This document shows, one piece after another, positions 1-11,822 of a stretch of 64,000 nucleotides of DNA; within the stretch, counting starts at the first letter, position 1, and every line of letters begins with the position of its first letter. The stretch is taken from contig JAEQBH010005429.1 of assembly GCA_016808115.1 (NCBI GenBank), forward strand, positions 85,060 to 149,059, given 5' to 3'. A program made the translations under genes and the position numbers. The stretch comes from Tetrastigma voinierianum (lineage: Eukaryota > Streptophyta > Magnoliopsida > Vitales > Vitaceae). Below the pieces are notes generated by a model. The model had not been told where the DNA came from. It searched no databases and worked only from the letters and a program-made list of their open reading frames with translations.

Positions 1-278
1 TGGAAAGCTTGTGAAGTCTAGAATGTAGTTCTGGAGTAGTTTGGAGCCATTTGATTTCCCCATTAATAAGAAAAACGAAGGTCAAATCCTGTTACATTGC
101 TCATTTGTTGATTTTCAATTTTTCGTTGTGTCTTCGCTCAAGTCGCACCGCCCAGCCAAATGGATCATCTAATCATAAATATGAACATTTAGAGCATTAG
201 GGCACGCGGTAACATAAAACATTACTAAAACTATGAAAAGATTAGGTTTGTAATGAGTATTTTATATACTCATCATAG
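1..278. other. No recognisable feature
   Basis: I see no reading frame, repeat or RNA gene here. It ends where the first copy of the 510-bp direct repeat begins. Confidence 0.5.
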
Positions 279-790
279 AGAAATCTTACATTTGTATGTG
301 CAATGGTTACAAAGCTCACTTTCCTTGACTCCAATTCATCATGAGGGCTTATTTCCTCAATCCTATAGTGATTATGATACTCTCTCATGAACTTGTCCAA
401 GTACTATGTTTGGGGAAATATGTGTATCCAGTGGCCTAGAGGCCTACCTTATTCACTCGGATATTTCCATCCCTATTTCCCCAATCTTGATGTGGTCAAG
501 AAGTTTTCCTTGGGAAATCAGTAGGGAATCTTGAAGAAGGTTGTGTTTTTTAGGTGAGTGGCCAAAGGCCAATCTTATTGCTTCAAATCCTATCTTGGAA
601 CTGGTGTCATACCTACAGTGATCAAGGGACCGACTTTAGGAAATTGAGGATATAACATAGACTTTTTGGAGAAAAGCATGAATGTGAGGAAACCATTGAC
701 AAGAAGTCTATCCAACCAGTCTATTTGTACCTAGTTCTCTAACACTCAAATGGTCTTAGGAACTACTTATGGGATGTTTAGAAACCCAAA
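279..790 (+). repeat. Direct repeat copy 1, with GGCC-dyad units
   Basis: This ~510-bp block recurs almost base for base at 1815-2322. Both copies begin AGAAATCTTACATTTG and end at GGATGTTTAGAAACCCAAA. Inside are degenerate subunits marked by short dyads: GGCCTAGAGGCC near 434, TGGCCAAAGGCCA near 559, and just beyond the block GGCCATAAGGCC near 849. Each dyad is followed by a pyrimidine-rich TACCTTA/AATCTTA tail. No convincing protein is encoded. It may be the LTR or untranslated part of the minus-strand gypsy relic at 2930-5240, but I cannot fix LTR ends. Confidence 0.8.
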
Positions 791-1127
791 TGATTGTTGC
801 TGTTGGGACATGTACATTTTTGAGGATGTTATATTCCCTCAGTTTGGTGGCCATAAGGCCTACTTTATTTATTTATTGGTATTGGGACGAACTTGATAAA
901 AAACCAAAACCCTTTTCTGGCATTGGCGAGCCTACTTTACCTTACTCCCTCGACTCTTAGTCCCCTTTTAAGCTTAAAATAGCTATGAGGCTTTGATTTG
1001 TCTTTATGCATATTGTATAATCCTTGGAAGATATATATGCCTAGGATCCATTACCTAAAAGCTAATATTGCTCATCAGCTAGTACACACGTACGATTTTC
1101 CAACTTCACAATAGTTATGAAGTTTAG

Positions 1128-1735
1128 CTATCACTTGGTGTAATGATGTAACAGGTCTAATTCTTTTGAGAAATTTTGTTGGTTGCGATCACACTGCAAG
1201 ATGCTGAAAACAGTGACCGCAGAAGAGGTTCATGGTCACGATCATGAATTTTGTTGTCGTGACTACATAGTAAGATGTTGAAAATAATGATTGCAAAAGA
1301 GGTTCATGGTCACGACCATGAATTTTGTGGTTGTGACTACACTACAAGATGCTGAAAACAATGACGACATAAGAGGTTCATGGTTGCAACCATGAATTCT
1401 ATGGTCATGAGCCTGCGAATCTTTGGCATTGACTATAAAGAAAGAGGTTCATGGTCACGACCATGAATTGCTATGGTTGCGACTACACTGCAAGATGTTG
1501 AAAATAGTGACTGCATAAGAGGTTCATGGTCGTGATCATGAATTCTATGGTCGGGACTACATTGCAAGATGATGAAAACAGTGATTATAGAAGAGGTCCA
1601 TGGTCACGACCATTAATTTTTGTGGTGCAACTATCTTTGCCGAATGCTAAGCATTGACTGCATAAGAGGTTCATGGTTGCGACCATGAATTGTTGTGGTC
1701 GCGACTATGATTGGTTTATGACCAAACGGTGCTTG
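1128..1735 (+). repeat. Minisatellite with palindromic core, ~74-bp period
   Basis: Seven or more copies of a unit GAGGTTCATGGTC... start near 1225, 1299, 1373, 1444, 1519, 1593 and 1666, spaced 71-75 bp. Each unit has a strong dyad CATGGTCACGACCATG (variants CATGGTTGCGACCATG and CATGGTTGCAACCATG) followed by TGGTCGCGACTACACTGCAAG and CTGAAAACAGTGAC. Unit edges vary more than the dyads. Flanking ATCACTTGGTGTAATGATG at ~1131 and ~1770 shows that the array sits between two copies of the same flank, linked to the duplication 279-790/1815-2322. The regular spacing is not a CRISPR: unit and spacer are repeated together and the genome is a plant's. Confidence 0.85.
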
Positions 1736-1814
1736 GACAGGATGTATTTTCTTCATTTCTCCCAAGGGATGGCATATCACTTGGTGCAATGACGTAACAT
1801 GTCTAATTCTTTAA

Positions 1815-2322
1815 AGAAATCTTACATTTGTATGTGCAATGGTTACAAAGCTCACTTTCCTTGACTCTAATTCAGCATGAGGGCTTATTTCCTCAATCCT
1901 ATAGTGATTATGATACTCTCTCATGAACTTGTCCAAGTATTATGTTTGGGGAAATATGTGTATCCAGTGACCTAGAGGCCTACCTTATTCACTCGAATAT
2001 TTCCATCCCTATTTCCACCCAATCTTGATGGTCGAAAGTTTTCCTTAAGAATCGTGGAATCTTGAAGAAGGTTTTGTTTTTGAGGTGAAGTGGCCAAAGA
2101 CCAATCTTACTGCCTTAAATCCTATCTTGGAACTGGTCTCATACCTACAATAGTCAAGGGACCAACTTTAGGAAATTGAGGATATAACGTAGACTTTTTG
2201 GAGAAAAGCATGAATGTGAGGAAACCATTGACAAGAAGTCTATCCAACCAGTCTATTTGTACCCAGTTCTCCAACACTCAAATAGTCTTAGGAACTACTT
2301 ATGGGATGTTTAGAAACCCAAA
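1815..2322 (+). repeat. Direct repeat copy 2
   Basis: Second copy of 279-790, with scattered substitutions and small indels. The minisatellite lies between the two copies. The first dyad is eroded to GACCTAGAGGCC and the second to GGCCAAAGACC, so this copy is older or less constrained than copy 1. Confidence 0.8.
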
Positions 2323-2800
2323 GAGGAAACAAGAACACCATTGGAGAAATCAGTGTGTTGACTAAGAAGCCACTTTATCACTAGGTCATCCTGTTCTCTG
2401 AATCTAAGTGGTCATGGAACTTTGCTTTTGGAGAGTGATGACACATTCAAGCCCATTCTAGGGGAAAAGCCTTTATTTAGGATAAATAGGGATTTTAAAG
2501 CCTACTTTAACCTTCCCATCAATTATATGTATCTACTTCCCTAGGATTAAGAAGTTGCATATAACAGGTATTGCTTTGGAGAAATATGAGAAACAATGGC
2601 TAAAAAGCCTACTTTTGATTCTGAATATACATTGAATAGTTACCATGTTGAGGAAGACTTGAATGCTTGAGAAAATAGTGGCTAAAAAGCCTATTTTTTT
2701 TACTCAAAACATAGAATATAATAGGTACTGTGTTGGGGAAAAATGAATAATTGAGAAAATGGGTGGCTTCTGAAAAGCCCACTTTCTTAACTTTGAAACT
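2323..2800 (+). repeat. Degenerate tandem units with GGCT/AGCC dyads
   Basis: Further diverged units of the 279-790 type follow at 75-130-bp spacing, each with a purine-rich GAGAAAATAGTGG stretch. Dyads here are GGCTAAAAAGCC near 2599 and 2676 and GGCTTCTGAAAAGCC near 2768. Relative to GGCC..GGCC upstream, both arms have changed together. No protein family is recognisable in either strand. Confidence 0.6.
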
Positions 2801-2929
2801 TAAGGCTAGTACAATATCCTTGCTTTCAACATTATTTTTGTCTTGAAGCTGCGAGCCTTTATAAAGCGAGTAGGATTGGCTAATCCTTTAGGGTGATGCT
2901 AACCTCCTACCACATGGTAGAGAAATACT

Positions 2930-5240
2930 GTTTAATGTATTTCCCATTGATAAACTATCTAATTGCAACTCCCTTGTAGATTTGACATTGAATGTGTTTT
3001 TATCATATCCACAGTAGGTTTTTCAAGTATCACCTTTTGGGGTCTGCTTTCTTTAGAGGGTTCAATGGTAATCTCCTTGTAAATGTAGCCTTCATTTGAT
3101 GTAGGTTGTTTTTATTTCACTTCTACTAGGGTTTCCTCCATTTCCTTTTATTTGAAGAAAGATGGCAAAGTTAGAGAACTAGTAGAATAATTCAAGGAAA
3201 AAAGATTTGTACCTATCAGAATAGTTCCTAAATCTATTTCTTTGTTTGAATTGCAAATATACTCAACATTCCCTGTAGTTTTTCCTTTAGATTTGGTTTT
3301 CTCTAGACTAAGAATCACCTTTTCCTTAAGATTCTTTGCCTCCTTTGGCTTTCCTTGCATCATTTCGCCAAGAAATTTCCTTTTCTCCATGGCTCTTTGT
3401 CTTTGCATTCTCCTTTTTTGAGTTATGGTGAGCTTTTAGGGAAATTTATTATGCTTCCCCACATGCATTCTTGGACAGGTGAGGTAGTAGGAGGAACTAT
3501 AAACCTTTGGGGTATTTTCCTTCTTGAAGGGTCATTCATGCCCTTTTCCCTTGGAGAAACATGTCTTTCTTTTGGAGAAACATTATTTTCCTTATACAAC
3601 TTCTTGTTCTTTGCCTCCTGTTTTGAGTATTCAAATGAATGGTATGGATACCTTCCATTCTTTTTCCATTCTCTAGCTGCAAGCACTCTTCCTTTGCTGC
3701 TAAGTCATTTTTATAAGTCAAGTATTGCTTAGGAATCCTTTCCTTTCTTACCCTGGCACTTAGTGAAAATCTCCTAACCTTCTTTTCATTTAGCATAGCC
3801 CTAGAATCAGTAGCAACTATGTTGATTGAAGCTGCTGGTGGAAATAGATCTTCATCAATCACCATGACTTCTTTTCCTCCAAGGGGCTTCATTGTGACTT
3901 CCTTTTCTCCAAGGAAATTTACTGTGACTTCCTTTTCTCTAAGGAAATTTACTGTGACTTCCTTTTCTTCAAAGAACTTTACTATGGCTTCTTTTTTTTT
4001 TCCAAGAATTTCACTGTGACTTCCTTTTCTCTAAGGACATTCACCGTGACTTCCTTGTTGACCCTGTCTTGGATAACATTCTTGAAACTCCAACAAGAAT
4101 TAGTACTATGATTCCAAGACTTGTGATACTTACAGTAGACTTTTCCTCTAAGCTCATCTTTGTTAGGGAGCTGGTGATCCTAAGGAAAAGTGATGAACTT
4201 CTCCTTCACAATGAATTCCTCAATCTTTGCCACATGTGATGTATACTTGGCTCATGCATTAAAGGCTTGTGACTTCTTTCCTAGGTCAGGTGGTGGAGGT
4301 GGTTGCATAAAAAGTTAGATAATTTATTGTCCCCTATTGCTATTCTCTCATACAAGCGGCTACATGATGCCCCTCGGGCTTCCATTGAAAGAAAAGCCCC
4401 CTTCATATGCTCTAGGCTATGTAAGTGGATTCGTCTAAGTAAAAATCATCTGATTGGCTGTGGCCCTGGCTGCATTAGGTCTTTCCCTTGCTATGTTCTC
4501 CAGAGTACCACCCTCTCTCCTATGGGGAGAAATATATTTAACCTCTGCCTGCATAGGTGAGCGGTGAAATTTACCAGCTTCTCATAGGTTCTCATAATGT
4601 TGCCCGTTGAGTTCGTTAGAAAATTGACTTTTAGACTTGGAAGCAACTCCTTGCCTTGGTTGCCCCCTTTCTCTAAGGTTCTCCAAAATGGATTGAAATT
4701 GTTGCTTCATTTCTTCCATAAAGGCAATCATGATCACTCACTGGCTCTTTATTACATGAGAGCCTAAAATTCGTTAGAATTGTTATAGAAAAGAATATAC
4801 ACATCCATATTACCTGCATCCCTTCCTTCCACTTGTTTAATATGGATGTTGGAAGGATTCCCCTACTGTCGTACTAGATAATTCATCAGGTTTTCTATTA
4901 GTTCCACCGGGAGTACAGGAACTCTTCCTTCTGTCTTGATTACGCAACATTAGATCACGAGAGTCAGGGCTCACCAGTTGTCTTACTTCTCAATTTTGGT
5001 TGGCATTCTTCAACGAAAATCAAGTCCCATCGAGGCATCACCCAATATGTTTCGATGGATTTTCTAGTGGAATTCACTAGAGCAGAGACAAGAAGCACGA
5101 AAAATTAGTGAATAGCGGGCATGCCAAAAATTTTCTTTTCCAAGCGAAGCTGTGCCAAAAATCTAGCACGCTCAGCGGGAAAATGGATCCCCTAGTTCCC
5201 TTGACAATTCCCTAGATTCTAAGTGGAAAAATGCCTTCAA
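2930..5240 (-). pseudogene. Degraded Ty3/gypsy gag-like coding region
   Basis: Read on the minus strand, the frame can be followed with several stops and shifts from about 4740 down to about 2940. Near 4740-4560 is an N-terminal stretch MIAFMEEMKQQFQSILENL. Near 4135-4080 is a zinc-knuckle variant CKYHKSWNHSTNSC, where C-x2-H-x4-H-x4-C replaces the usual C-x2-C-x4-H-x4-C. Next come a ten-residue EKEVTVNFL-type tandem repeat (4055-3866), a conserved-looking block around DLFPPAASINIVATD (about 3850-3800), a basic region, and a last open stretch ending near 2940. By memory of plant genomes this resembles proteins annotated as Ty3-gypsy retrotransposon proteins; that is family knowledge, not a search. 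No protease or reverse transcriptase follows downstream on this strand, only the repeats at 279-2800, so the element is gag-only or truncated. Confidence 0.6.
3866..4055 (-). repeat. 30-bp tandem repeat inside the gag-like frame
   Basis: About six copies of a 30-bp unit GACTTCCTTTTCTCCAAGG... start at 3896, 3926 and 3956 with worn copies on both sides. On the minus strand each encodes ten residues of the form EKEVTVNFLG. Unit length is a multiple of three, so expansion keeps the frame. A T-rich run near 3991-4002 has shifted one copy. Confidence 0.75.
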
Positions 5241-7160
5241 AATTAGATTATATGGACTTAATTGAAAGCTAAAAGGAAATTTAATGGACTAGCTTGAAAA
5301 ATAGCAGATTTCATTATAGAATTGAATTGAAAATCAAGTGCTAAAACAAGAAAGCTTTGAGTAACAAATGCTTGTAAAGAAAAACATGTAAAAAACTAAG
5401 CTAAGAATCTGGAAAAGGCATTACGATGAACTTGTGAAAAATAAGAAATGTGAGATCTGCTCTTGCTTGGTTTTGAGTCTTGGTTGATGATCCATCCCCT
5501 AAAATTGGTGTTGAATCCTCTTTTTATAGGCATTTCTAAGTAACTGCATCAACACCACTTTCTCTAATAATTGTTCATGTCTCCACTAAGGAGTCTTGCT
5601 CCCTAAGTAACTTTCCACCATTGCCCACATCTTTTGCCATGTCATGACTTGGAGAAAAAGTTTCCTCCATTTTTGCCTTTGAGACAAAGTCTCAATATTC
5701 TCTGCTAGCAACTTTGAAAATTAAAAAAAAAAAAATCTAGAAATGTCTTTGGACCTTTTCATGAGCTGATTCTCATGGGTTTTGGCTTTATCGGATTGGG
5801 TAAGGCTCGCACGGTTTGGGCTTGCCATATTTATTCAGCCTATTCCACTATCATTTGATTAAAAAATTATTTAAATACCATTTAGACCCAAACAATTATT
5901 TTTAATATCAACAACCTCTTAACAAAATCTTCAGTTATGAAATCATGTGCTCTAAAATATGGTTATATATACATTCTATATTTTTTCAAGAATAAATCCT
6001 TTCAAATAATGAAAATTAGTATAGATAAATAAATAAATAAACCTAAAAAGTGATAGATTGGAAACTGGATTCTGCTTAGCTCATGTTAGACTCCACCTCC
6101 TCCCCCACAACTAGCCTGCATAGCTCATGTTAAACTGGATTCTGTCTTTGGGAATTTATAACAGGGTCCAGCCACCTACTTCATCACCATAATAAACTAA
6201 GAGTTTAAGCCTTTAATAGTGATTATCATATATAGGAATAAAAATTGTCAACTAGCACCATTGTATTTATCTGGCAAAGCCTCTGAATCTGAGTGGAGAA
6301 TTTTTCTTTACTTTTGATTTTATTTATTTTCAAATCATAAGCATTTACATTTCAATCTCACTTTTCTAGGATTCAGAATGTGGAGTGGGGTTTATTTGTT
6401 AGGGAAAAGTATGTATCAAGCTATCGATTTGGAATTCAAGATAAAGAATGTATGAAGAATGGGATATGATTCAAAACATATAAAAAAAAAATTGGTTTTC
6501 AAGTATACGTATTATTTTAATTAACTATAGATACCATCTTAACCAATTAGTTAAGGTAGTACTTATAGTTATTTAAGGTAGCACCTTAAGTGATTAAGAT
6601 TGTATCTTTACTTGAAAGTCAATCATTTTTTCGACATATTACGTATAATGTATTTGCCGTGCCCAAATGCATTCTTTACAGTGATACTTCGATACCTGCT
6701 TTTACCTATTTGTTTTCGATGAAATTAAAGAGATCATTGAGACATTATTGAAAAGGAAATGCTTACAAATAATCCTGCAGCTACTTTCAACCCACCACCA
6801 TTAATGCCATTGAAGAAGCATTATCAAAAATTCTTCAAGGGGTTTCTTCAACTTCACGGTTCTGCAACAAAAACTATGATGTTGAAAAGGAATTTCTTAC
6901 AATGGACCATAGATGCCCAAAATGATAATCCAACAGTGACATTTAGAGCTTTCTTTTCGGGTTCATTCTTATGATTTATTTCAAGTTTTAATCAAAATTC
7001 TATGTTTTTTTCTCTTCTTATGTTATTTCATAGCATATAAATAGAAAATTCTTATTGGATGAGCATACCAAATTGAAATGTAAGGATTTGTTATTGATTA
7101 TTAGATTTTCATAAGTAATTTGTGCTAATGACAAAATTCCATATTTTGGCTACTCAAGAC
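5241..7160. other. AT-rich intergenic DNA
   Basis: No gene is recognised. A weak imperfect foldback lies near 6523-6568, with arms around AACTATAGATACCATCTTAAC. A repeated phrase around TAGCTCATGTTA and CTGGATTCTG occurs near 6070-6160. A 71-codon open stretch at 6759-6974 has no recognisable motif. Confidence 0.4.
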
Positions 7161-7331
7161 ACAACCCAAAATGACAATAAGACTTAGTTAAAATAGTTAA
7201 GAGCTTAGGTTAACATTGAGAGATGTCTAAAGTTTGAGTCTAGTGAGGACAAATTTGTGAGGAACGGAACATAATACTATGATATAATGCAAGTGAATAA
7301 ATATGAAAAAAAAAAGAATACAACCCAAAAT
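7161..7331 (+). mobile_element. tRNA-derived SINE with 12-bp target duplication
   Basis: The body spans about 7173-7319. Its head has a box-A-like TAGTTAAAATAGTTAAGAGC and, about 45 bases later, a box-B-like AGTTTGAGTCT, the internal RNA polymerase III promoter layout of tRNA-derived SINEs. The 3' end is a run of ten A followed by GAAT. It is flanked by identical 12-bp repeats ACAACCCAAAAT at 7161-7172 and 7320-7331, the mark of target-primed reverse transcription. It codes for no protein and would depend on a LINE reverse transcriptase. The promoter boxes carry a few mismatches, so the copy is probably not young. Confidence 0.75.
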
Positions 7332-8344
7332 TTGATCCTATGCGAGATATGATTTGTCGAGTCAATTTGACTCAAAGCAATTCTGATCAGATTTATTTAT
7401 CCGTGATAAAGATCAAGTATGTATATTCCACTTTGTCCGTATAAATCCCTTTAAATGGATTATGTCAAGTGGAGCAAAAATGCATATCTTAACCTTAATG
7501 ATAAAATTGTTTAATTTCGTTTGTGTACAAGGATTCGATGTTTTGTTATGTCTTCTATCAAACCAATTATATCATTAATAGATAAACTATTGATAAGACA
7601 CTATCCCCTCATCCATTCAAGCTAACCAGTAGTGCATAGATATCCCTTAATTATAATTTTCACCTCCTTCATCATGAATTAGCCAATTATATTTTTACAC
7701 TAAACCGCAAAACTATGGCTACTTTGATCTAAGGAAAAGCTTGTGATTCTCTCTCATATCACAATTAATATTTTTATTGGTCACCTTTTTCTAAAATTAT
7801 TAACATTTTGATCGTAGAAAGGGGTTATGTTGAATGAAATATCGACATCATTTCGCTTGATAAAAAGTTATTGACTCATATTCCATGTTCATCCCATACT
7901 CTCAAGCTTATTATGGTCTAATCATATATGTTGTTACATATATAACTTAAATTGGTGGAATTAGAATAAGACATCTAGTATAATTATGAAAACTTTTATT
8001 AGTCTTACATGTAAATAGAAAAAGATTGATAACAAGACAAGTCAAAAAATCAACATCTACGTACCTTACATGAATGCTAAGCAAGCAATAGCTAAAAAAT
8101 AATTAAAAGCATGAAATGGTGCTTAATTAAAGCAAACAATGGAAAAAGCATATTAAGAATGGAACTTTTGTACAGTACTAGCCTAGAATAAAAATTGATC
8201 TATTTTTCTATACTATAAAGATATGATTTTTCTTTCTGAAAAATGAGAATGCTAAATTTACAGTTGTATATGGGTGGCCATTATGAGATCTTGTGAAAGA
8301 AGTTTAGTTAAACCCACAGAGAACCGATCACTGCAACCCCACTT
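7332..8344. other. AT-rich intergenic DNA
   Basis: No coding frame, repeat or RNA gene is recognised between the SINE and the pyrimidine-rich leader before the HIPP fragment. Confidence 0.4.
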
Positions 8345-8476
8345 AGATTTTTCCCCTCTCTCTCTCTCTTTATGGCCTTCCACTTCTTACTTCTTCTTAA
8401 GGCTTCCACCACTGCCGCAGTGATCTCCTCCTTCCTTTCTCTCTCTCTAGAACAGAGCAGCTTCTGCTTTTCTTCC
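8345..8476 (+). promoter_or_regulatory. Pyrimidine-rich leader before HIPP fragment
   Basis: A CT-rich stretch with several (TC)n runs directly precedes the ATG at 8477. It resembles a plant 5' untranslated leader. No TATA box could be assigned with confidence. Confidence 0.35.
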
Positions 8477-8652
8477 ATGGCAACACAAGGAGAGGCAAAA
8501 GAAGCGGAGGAAGAAGCATCAGAACCCTTAAAATACAAGGTAAAGAGGATGGTTTTATGGCCATCACATTTTACAGTCTTTTTGCAGTTTTTTGGCCTGT
8601 TTGATTGATTCAGACATGGGTGTTGAAATTTTCCATCCGTTGCGAAGGATGA
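8477..8652 (+). pseudogene. HIPP-like (heavy-metal-associated isoprenylated protein) gene fragment
   Basis: Exon 1 (8477-8539) starts at an ATG after a pyrimidine-rich leader and encodes 21 residues beginning MATQGEAKEAEEEASEPLKY. A GT at 8540 and an AG at 8612-8613 bound a 74-bp intron rich in T. Exon 2 continues in frame with TWVLKFSIRCEG, the start of the heavy-metal-associated domain that in HIPP proteins runs on to the CxxC metal site. Here the codon after CEG is TGA (8650-8652), exactly where the first metal-binding cysteine would be TGC or TGT, and nothing after it resembles the family. So this is a 5' relic of a gene whose product would bind metal ions and be lipid-anchored through a C-terminal CaaX box, which is absent. 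A single-base change could explain the stop, but the downstream sequence is also lost. It is the only non-transposon protein signature in the window. Confidence 0.6.
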
Positions 8653-10652
8653 AAAGTGGAAGCCAGTCATGTATAATATATTGTCTCAGTCATACTGTCT
8701 GGTAAATTGCAAGCAGTTCTTGAAGAGGGGCCAGTCAGAAGGGAAAATGCTTCTTCTCCTCCTTGTTTGTATATTTTTTGTAACATCCAAGCATCAAAAT
8801 TTTCGTTTCTTTTATTTTTCTCATATTTTCTTGATAGCCATATGGGGAATTATGATAATGTTTTCTTCTTATTTGACATAAAATGAATTGTATGCAGATT
8901 CAAATTTCTATACCCGTCCCATCAGGGGTGAGGTGGACCGGTATCCAAAAAGATCCGTCTCATTAACATCCCTAGTTTTGACCCATGGTGAAAGTGGATC
9001 TTGTTTTCTCTTAAAATTCGGAATTTATTGTTCTATGAATTTGACTATGAGATTTTATTAACAAACCTTATCCCTGGGTTTTCAATTGTTTTTTCTTCAT
9101 TCTCTCTCCAAGTGACCACTTTTTTTTATTCAAGATGATCCATCTACTTAGCATTTGGAAAAGATATTCCAAATCTGAGACACTTTTAATGGGTTTGAAG
9201 GGATCAAATTTCTAGTTCCTCCAACCAAAATTGCTAACAGAATTGATATATTTTATTGGCTAATTACCTTAAAATTTAGGCTCTTTAGTTATTGGCTAAT
9301 TATGTTTCAAATAACACTTCTTTGGCTTCCTTGTATACATTTTCTATTACACTCTTCAAAAATAACTTGAAAGAGAAAAATTGTTTGCTTTATCATGTGT
9401 TCCTATTTGAATGAGATCACCAGGGATATATATCAATGATTAATTACTAAAATAAAACAGTAGGAGATGTAAAAAGGTAAACTAGCACACACTCACGAAC
9501 AAAAGAGATTGGTTATACGGTTCGGTCAAGCCTACATCTACGAGGTTGTGCCAGATGCAAAGGATTCAACTATTTTTAATTAAGTTACATGTTGGTCTTA
9601 CATGCATGAGACAAGGCTCCCCTTTCTCAAACGCCTTTTTTCGTCTACCACTTTCATAGTGAAACATAAAATGAGATCCCCTCATTCCCTCAAACACATC
9701 ATCCCAAACACTCCATGCCCCAGAATTCTCTCCATACCTCCATATACATAGGTAATATCTTGCCTCAATCCATGGAAACTCTTCATGACTCTTGAGTCTT
9801 GAACTTGACTCTAGTCTGGTTTGGAGGGACACCTTCATAAAGTATCTTCTAGTCTTCTTTTATTCATGTACTTGATCTCTCTTTCAATATTCTCCTTGAT
9901 TTGTAAGATGATCTCAATCCATTATTTATGGGAAAATTCCCTTAACTACTACAATTTATCCATTTTTTATTATCAAAATTTATCTCATAAATATCTCACC
10001 AAATGTTCGATTTTGCTCCATAGTACTCTGAATTTTATTCCATAAAATATCATAATGGAATATTTTGTCTCTATAAACTCATCAAACATGATCCAATCTT
10101 CTAAGTTTGATCTACTCAATATTACCTTCTAGTCTTCTTTGTTCAATATTCACAAGGAATATTGTCTCATGATATCCAAAATATTTGCTCGAATCGGATT
10201 GGTGGACTCCGATAAGTTGTCCTGGCTTGATGCACCAACTCTTGAGACAACATATGTGGCATCCCTTGTTACACACCCCATAGCCTTAGTTAAACATTTG
10301 AAACATACAACACATTTTGCTTAAGATTATGTCAACATTTTCCCTAACATAAACTAATAAGAAAAAAGTTGAAATAAAATTATAATAATTATCAACAAAT
10401 TGTGTTTCGAATTGTAGCAGATTTAAAGGACGCAATGATACATAAATGACCCAACAATTAGTCCATATTTTATATTTTTGTGATAAGTTATGGGATGCTA
10501 CAAATCCATAGGTCTACCCAAAAAGTGTATTTCTTTGGCCCTTCATTATTAGTAAGATGAAGTGCATCTTAACTCCTCTGCATGCTTTACATCCAGATAT
10601 GAGATAATATTTGACATTATTTAAGTATGGGATCCTTTCAACTAGTGGAGAC
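8653..10652. other. Intergenic DNA with unclassified repeat debris
   Basis: Nothing here is assignable with confidence. A 90-codon minus-strand open stretch (9566-9838) has no motif I know. The phrase around 9508-9550, ATACGGTTCGGTCAAGCC, resembles the edge of a plant LTR but no partner copy is present in the window. Confidence 0.35.
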
Positions 10653-11092
10653 AAATGATGAGTATATTTTATGCCATTTTATCCTCATATTTTTGTTTGT
10701 ATTTCATAGTTTATATGATAGTAATAAGTGTTTTAACACCTTTCATTCATATATGCAGCCTTCTTATTGACCAAATTTGAGGCATTGAGGCGTATGAAGC
10801 AAAAAAAAAAAAAACAAAAAAAAAAAAAAATCAACAAATTCCACATGCACTAAGAAGCTACTAAGTTTTGATCATTTCGGTAGTGGGAATGATCTGCTCC
10901 CTTGGCTCTAATATTTGTAGTAATGGACAATGAGCTTCTCAAACTTTCCGAGGGCCCTCTATTTCTTTTTGGACTTTAAATGATCAAGTTATAGTTTTTA
11001 TAAGAAGGAAGAAGAGAAGAAATTACTCAAAATAGAGGCAAGTTGTGCCTTTATTGATTCACTCTTTACCATCTGACTCCAATGTAGCATAC
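10653..11092 (+). mobile_element. 5' part of LTR of a Tat/Athila-like non-autonomous element
   Basis: The segment from TGATGAGTATATTTTATGCC onward looks like the start of a long gypsy LTR, and its continuation is found after the solo LTR at 13051. The TCCAA target duplication on both sides of 11093-13050 shows that 11092 and 13051 were once adjacent. It contains poly(A) runs at 10801-10830. I infer LTR identity from the downstream primer-binding site and gag-like frame; no convincing 3' LTR was found, so the LTR start is uncertain. Confidence 0.4.
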
Positions 11093-11822
11093 GTCCCTCG
11101 CCTAGGCGGATGGGGGCGCTTCACACGGCTGGGACTCCTTTACCTAATTTTCTGACATTGGTGGGCCCATTTCGAAATATAAATCAAACTTGTACATATT
11201 GTAACAAATCCATGAGTGCTTCAAAAATATAACTTATAATACTACCACCATAGTGGTGTTTAAATATTCTTGTACATATATTCACAGAGTCTCATTTACT
11301 TGTACTTACAGTTTTCTATCTCCAAAAATATTACACATTTACATTACAAAACATAATCATAACCTAAATATAGTGGACTCCCAATCTTGTGTTGGCTGGC
11401 GAGTCTTGCGGGTGAGTGTCTCGGATGTCCTCTTGGATACCTACGGATGCAGAACACATGTACTAAACATGGCTTAGTGAAGAGTAGATAACATATATGG
11501 CCACTTGTAATGGTCACTCCAATTACGACGTATATTCAATAGTTCATATATTAGATTTTCATATCCTCAGTAGGAATCTGAACATAAATCTTGTACAAAG
11601 AGATTACTGTGGAATTTTCTGAGCGAGCTGATTGCTTGTGATTTAGTATAATTGTTCCATATGTCGTATTATTAGGAATCTTATCATATAAATGTTTTCC
11701 TGTATGGAAATAGAATAATGAATGAGAGGACCATGACACAATAGGTACGAAGGTACGGTACAATCTTGAATAGGGTGCGAGCATAATACATGTCTGCGTA
11801 GGAGGTGCGTAGCACAAGCGGG

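Noticed and set aside
1128..1735. Regularly spaced palindromic repeats that look like a CRISPR array
   Set aside because: Spacers are copies of one another, there are no cas genes, and the surrounding sequence is plant nuclear DNA.
8372..8608. A 78-codon protein starting at 8372
   Set aside because: It runs through the leader, exon 1 and intron of the HIPP fragment; the splice-consistent frame starting at 8477 explains the sequence better.
9566..9838. 90-codon minus-strand open stretch as a host gene
   Set aside because: No domain, leader or splice signals; probably chance in repeat debris.
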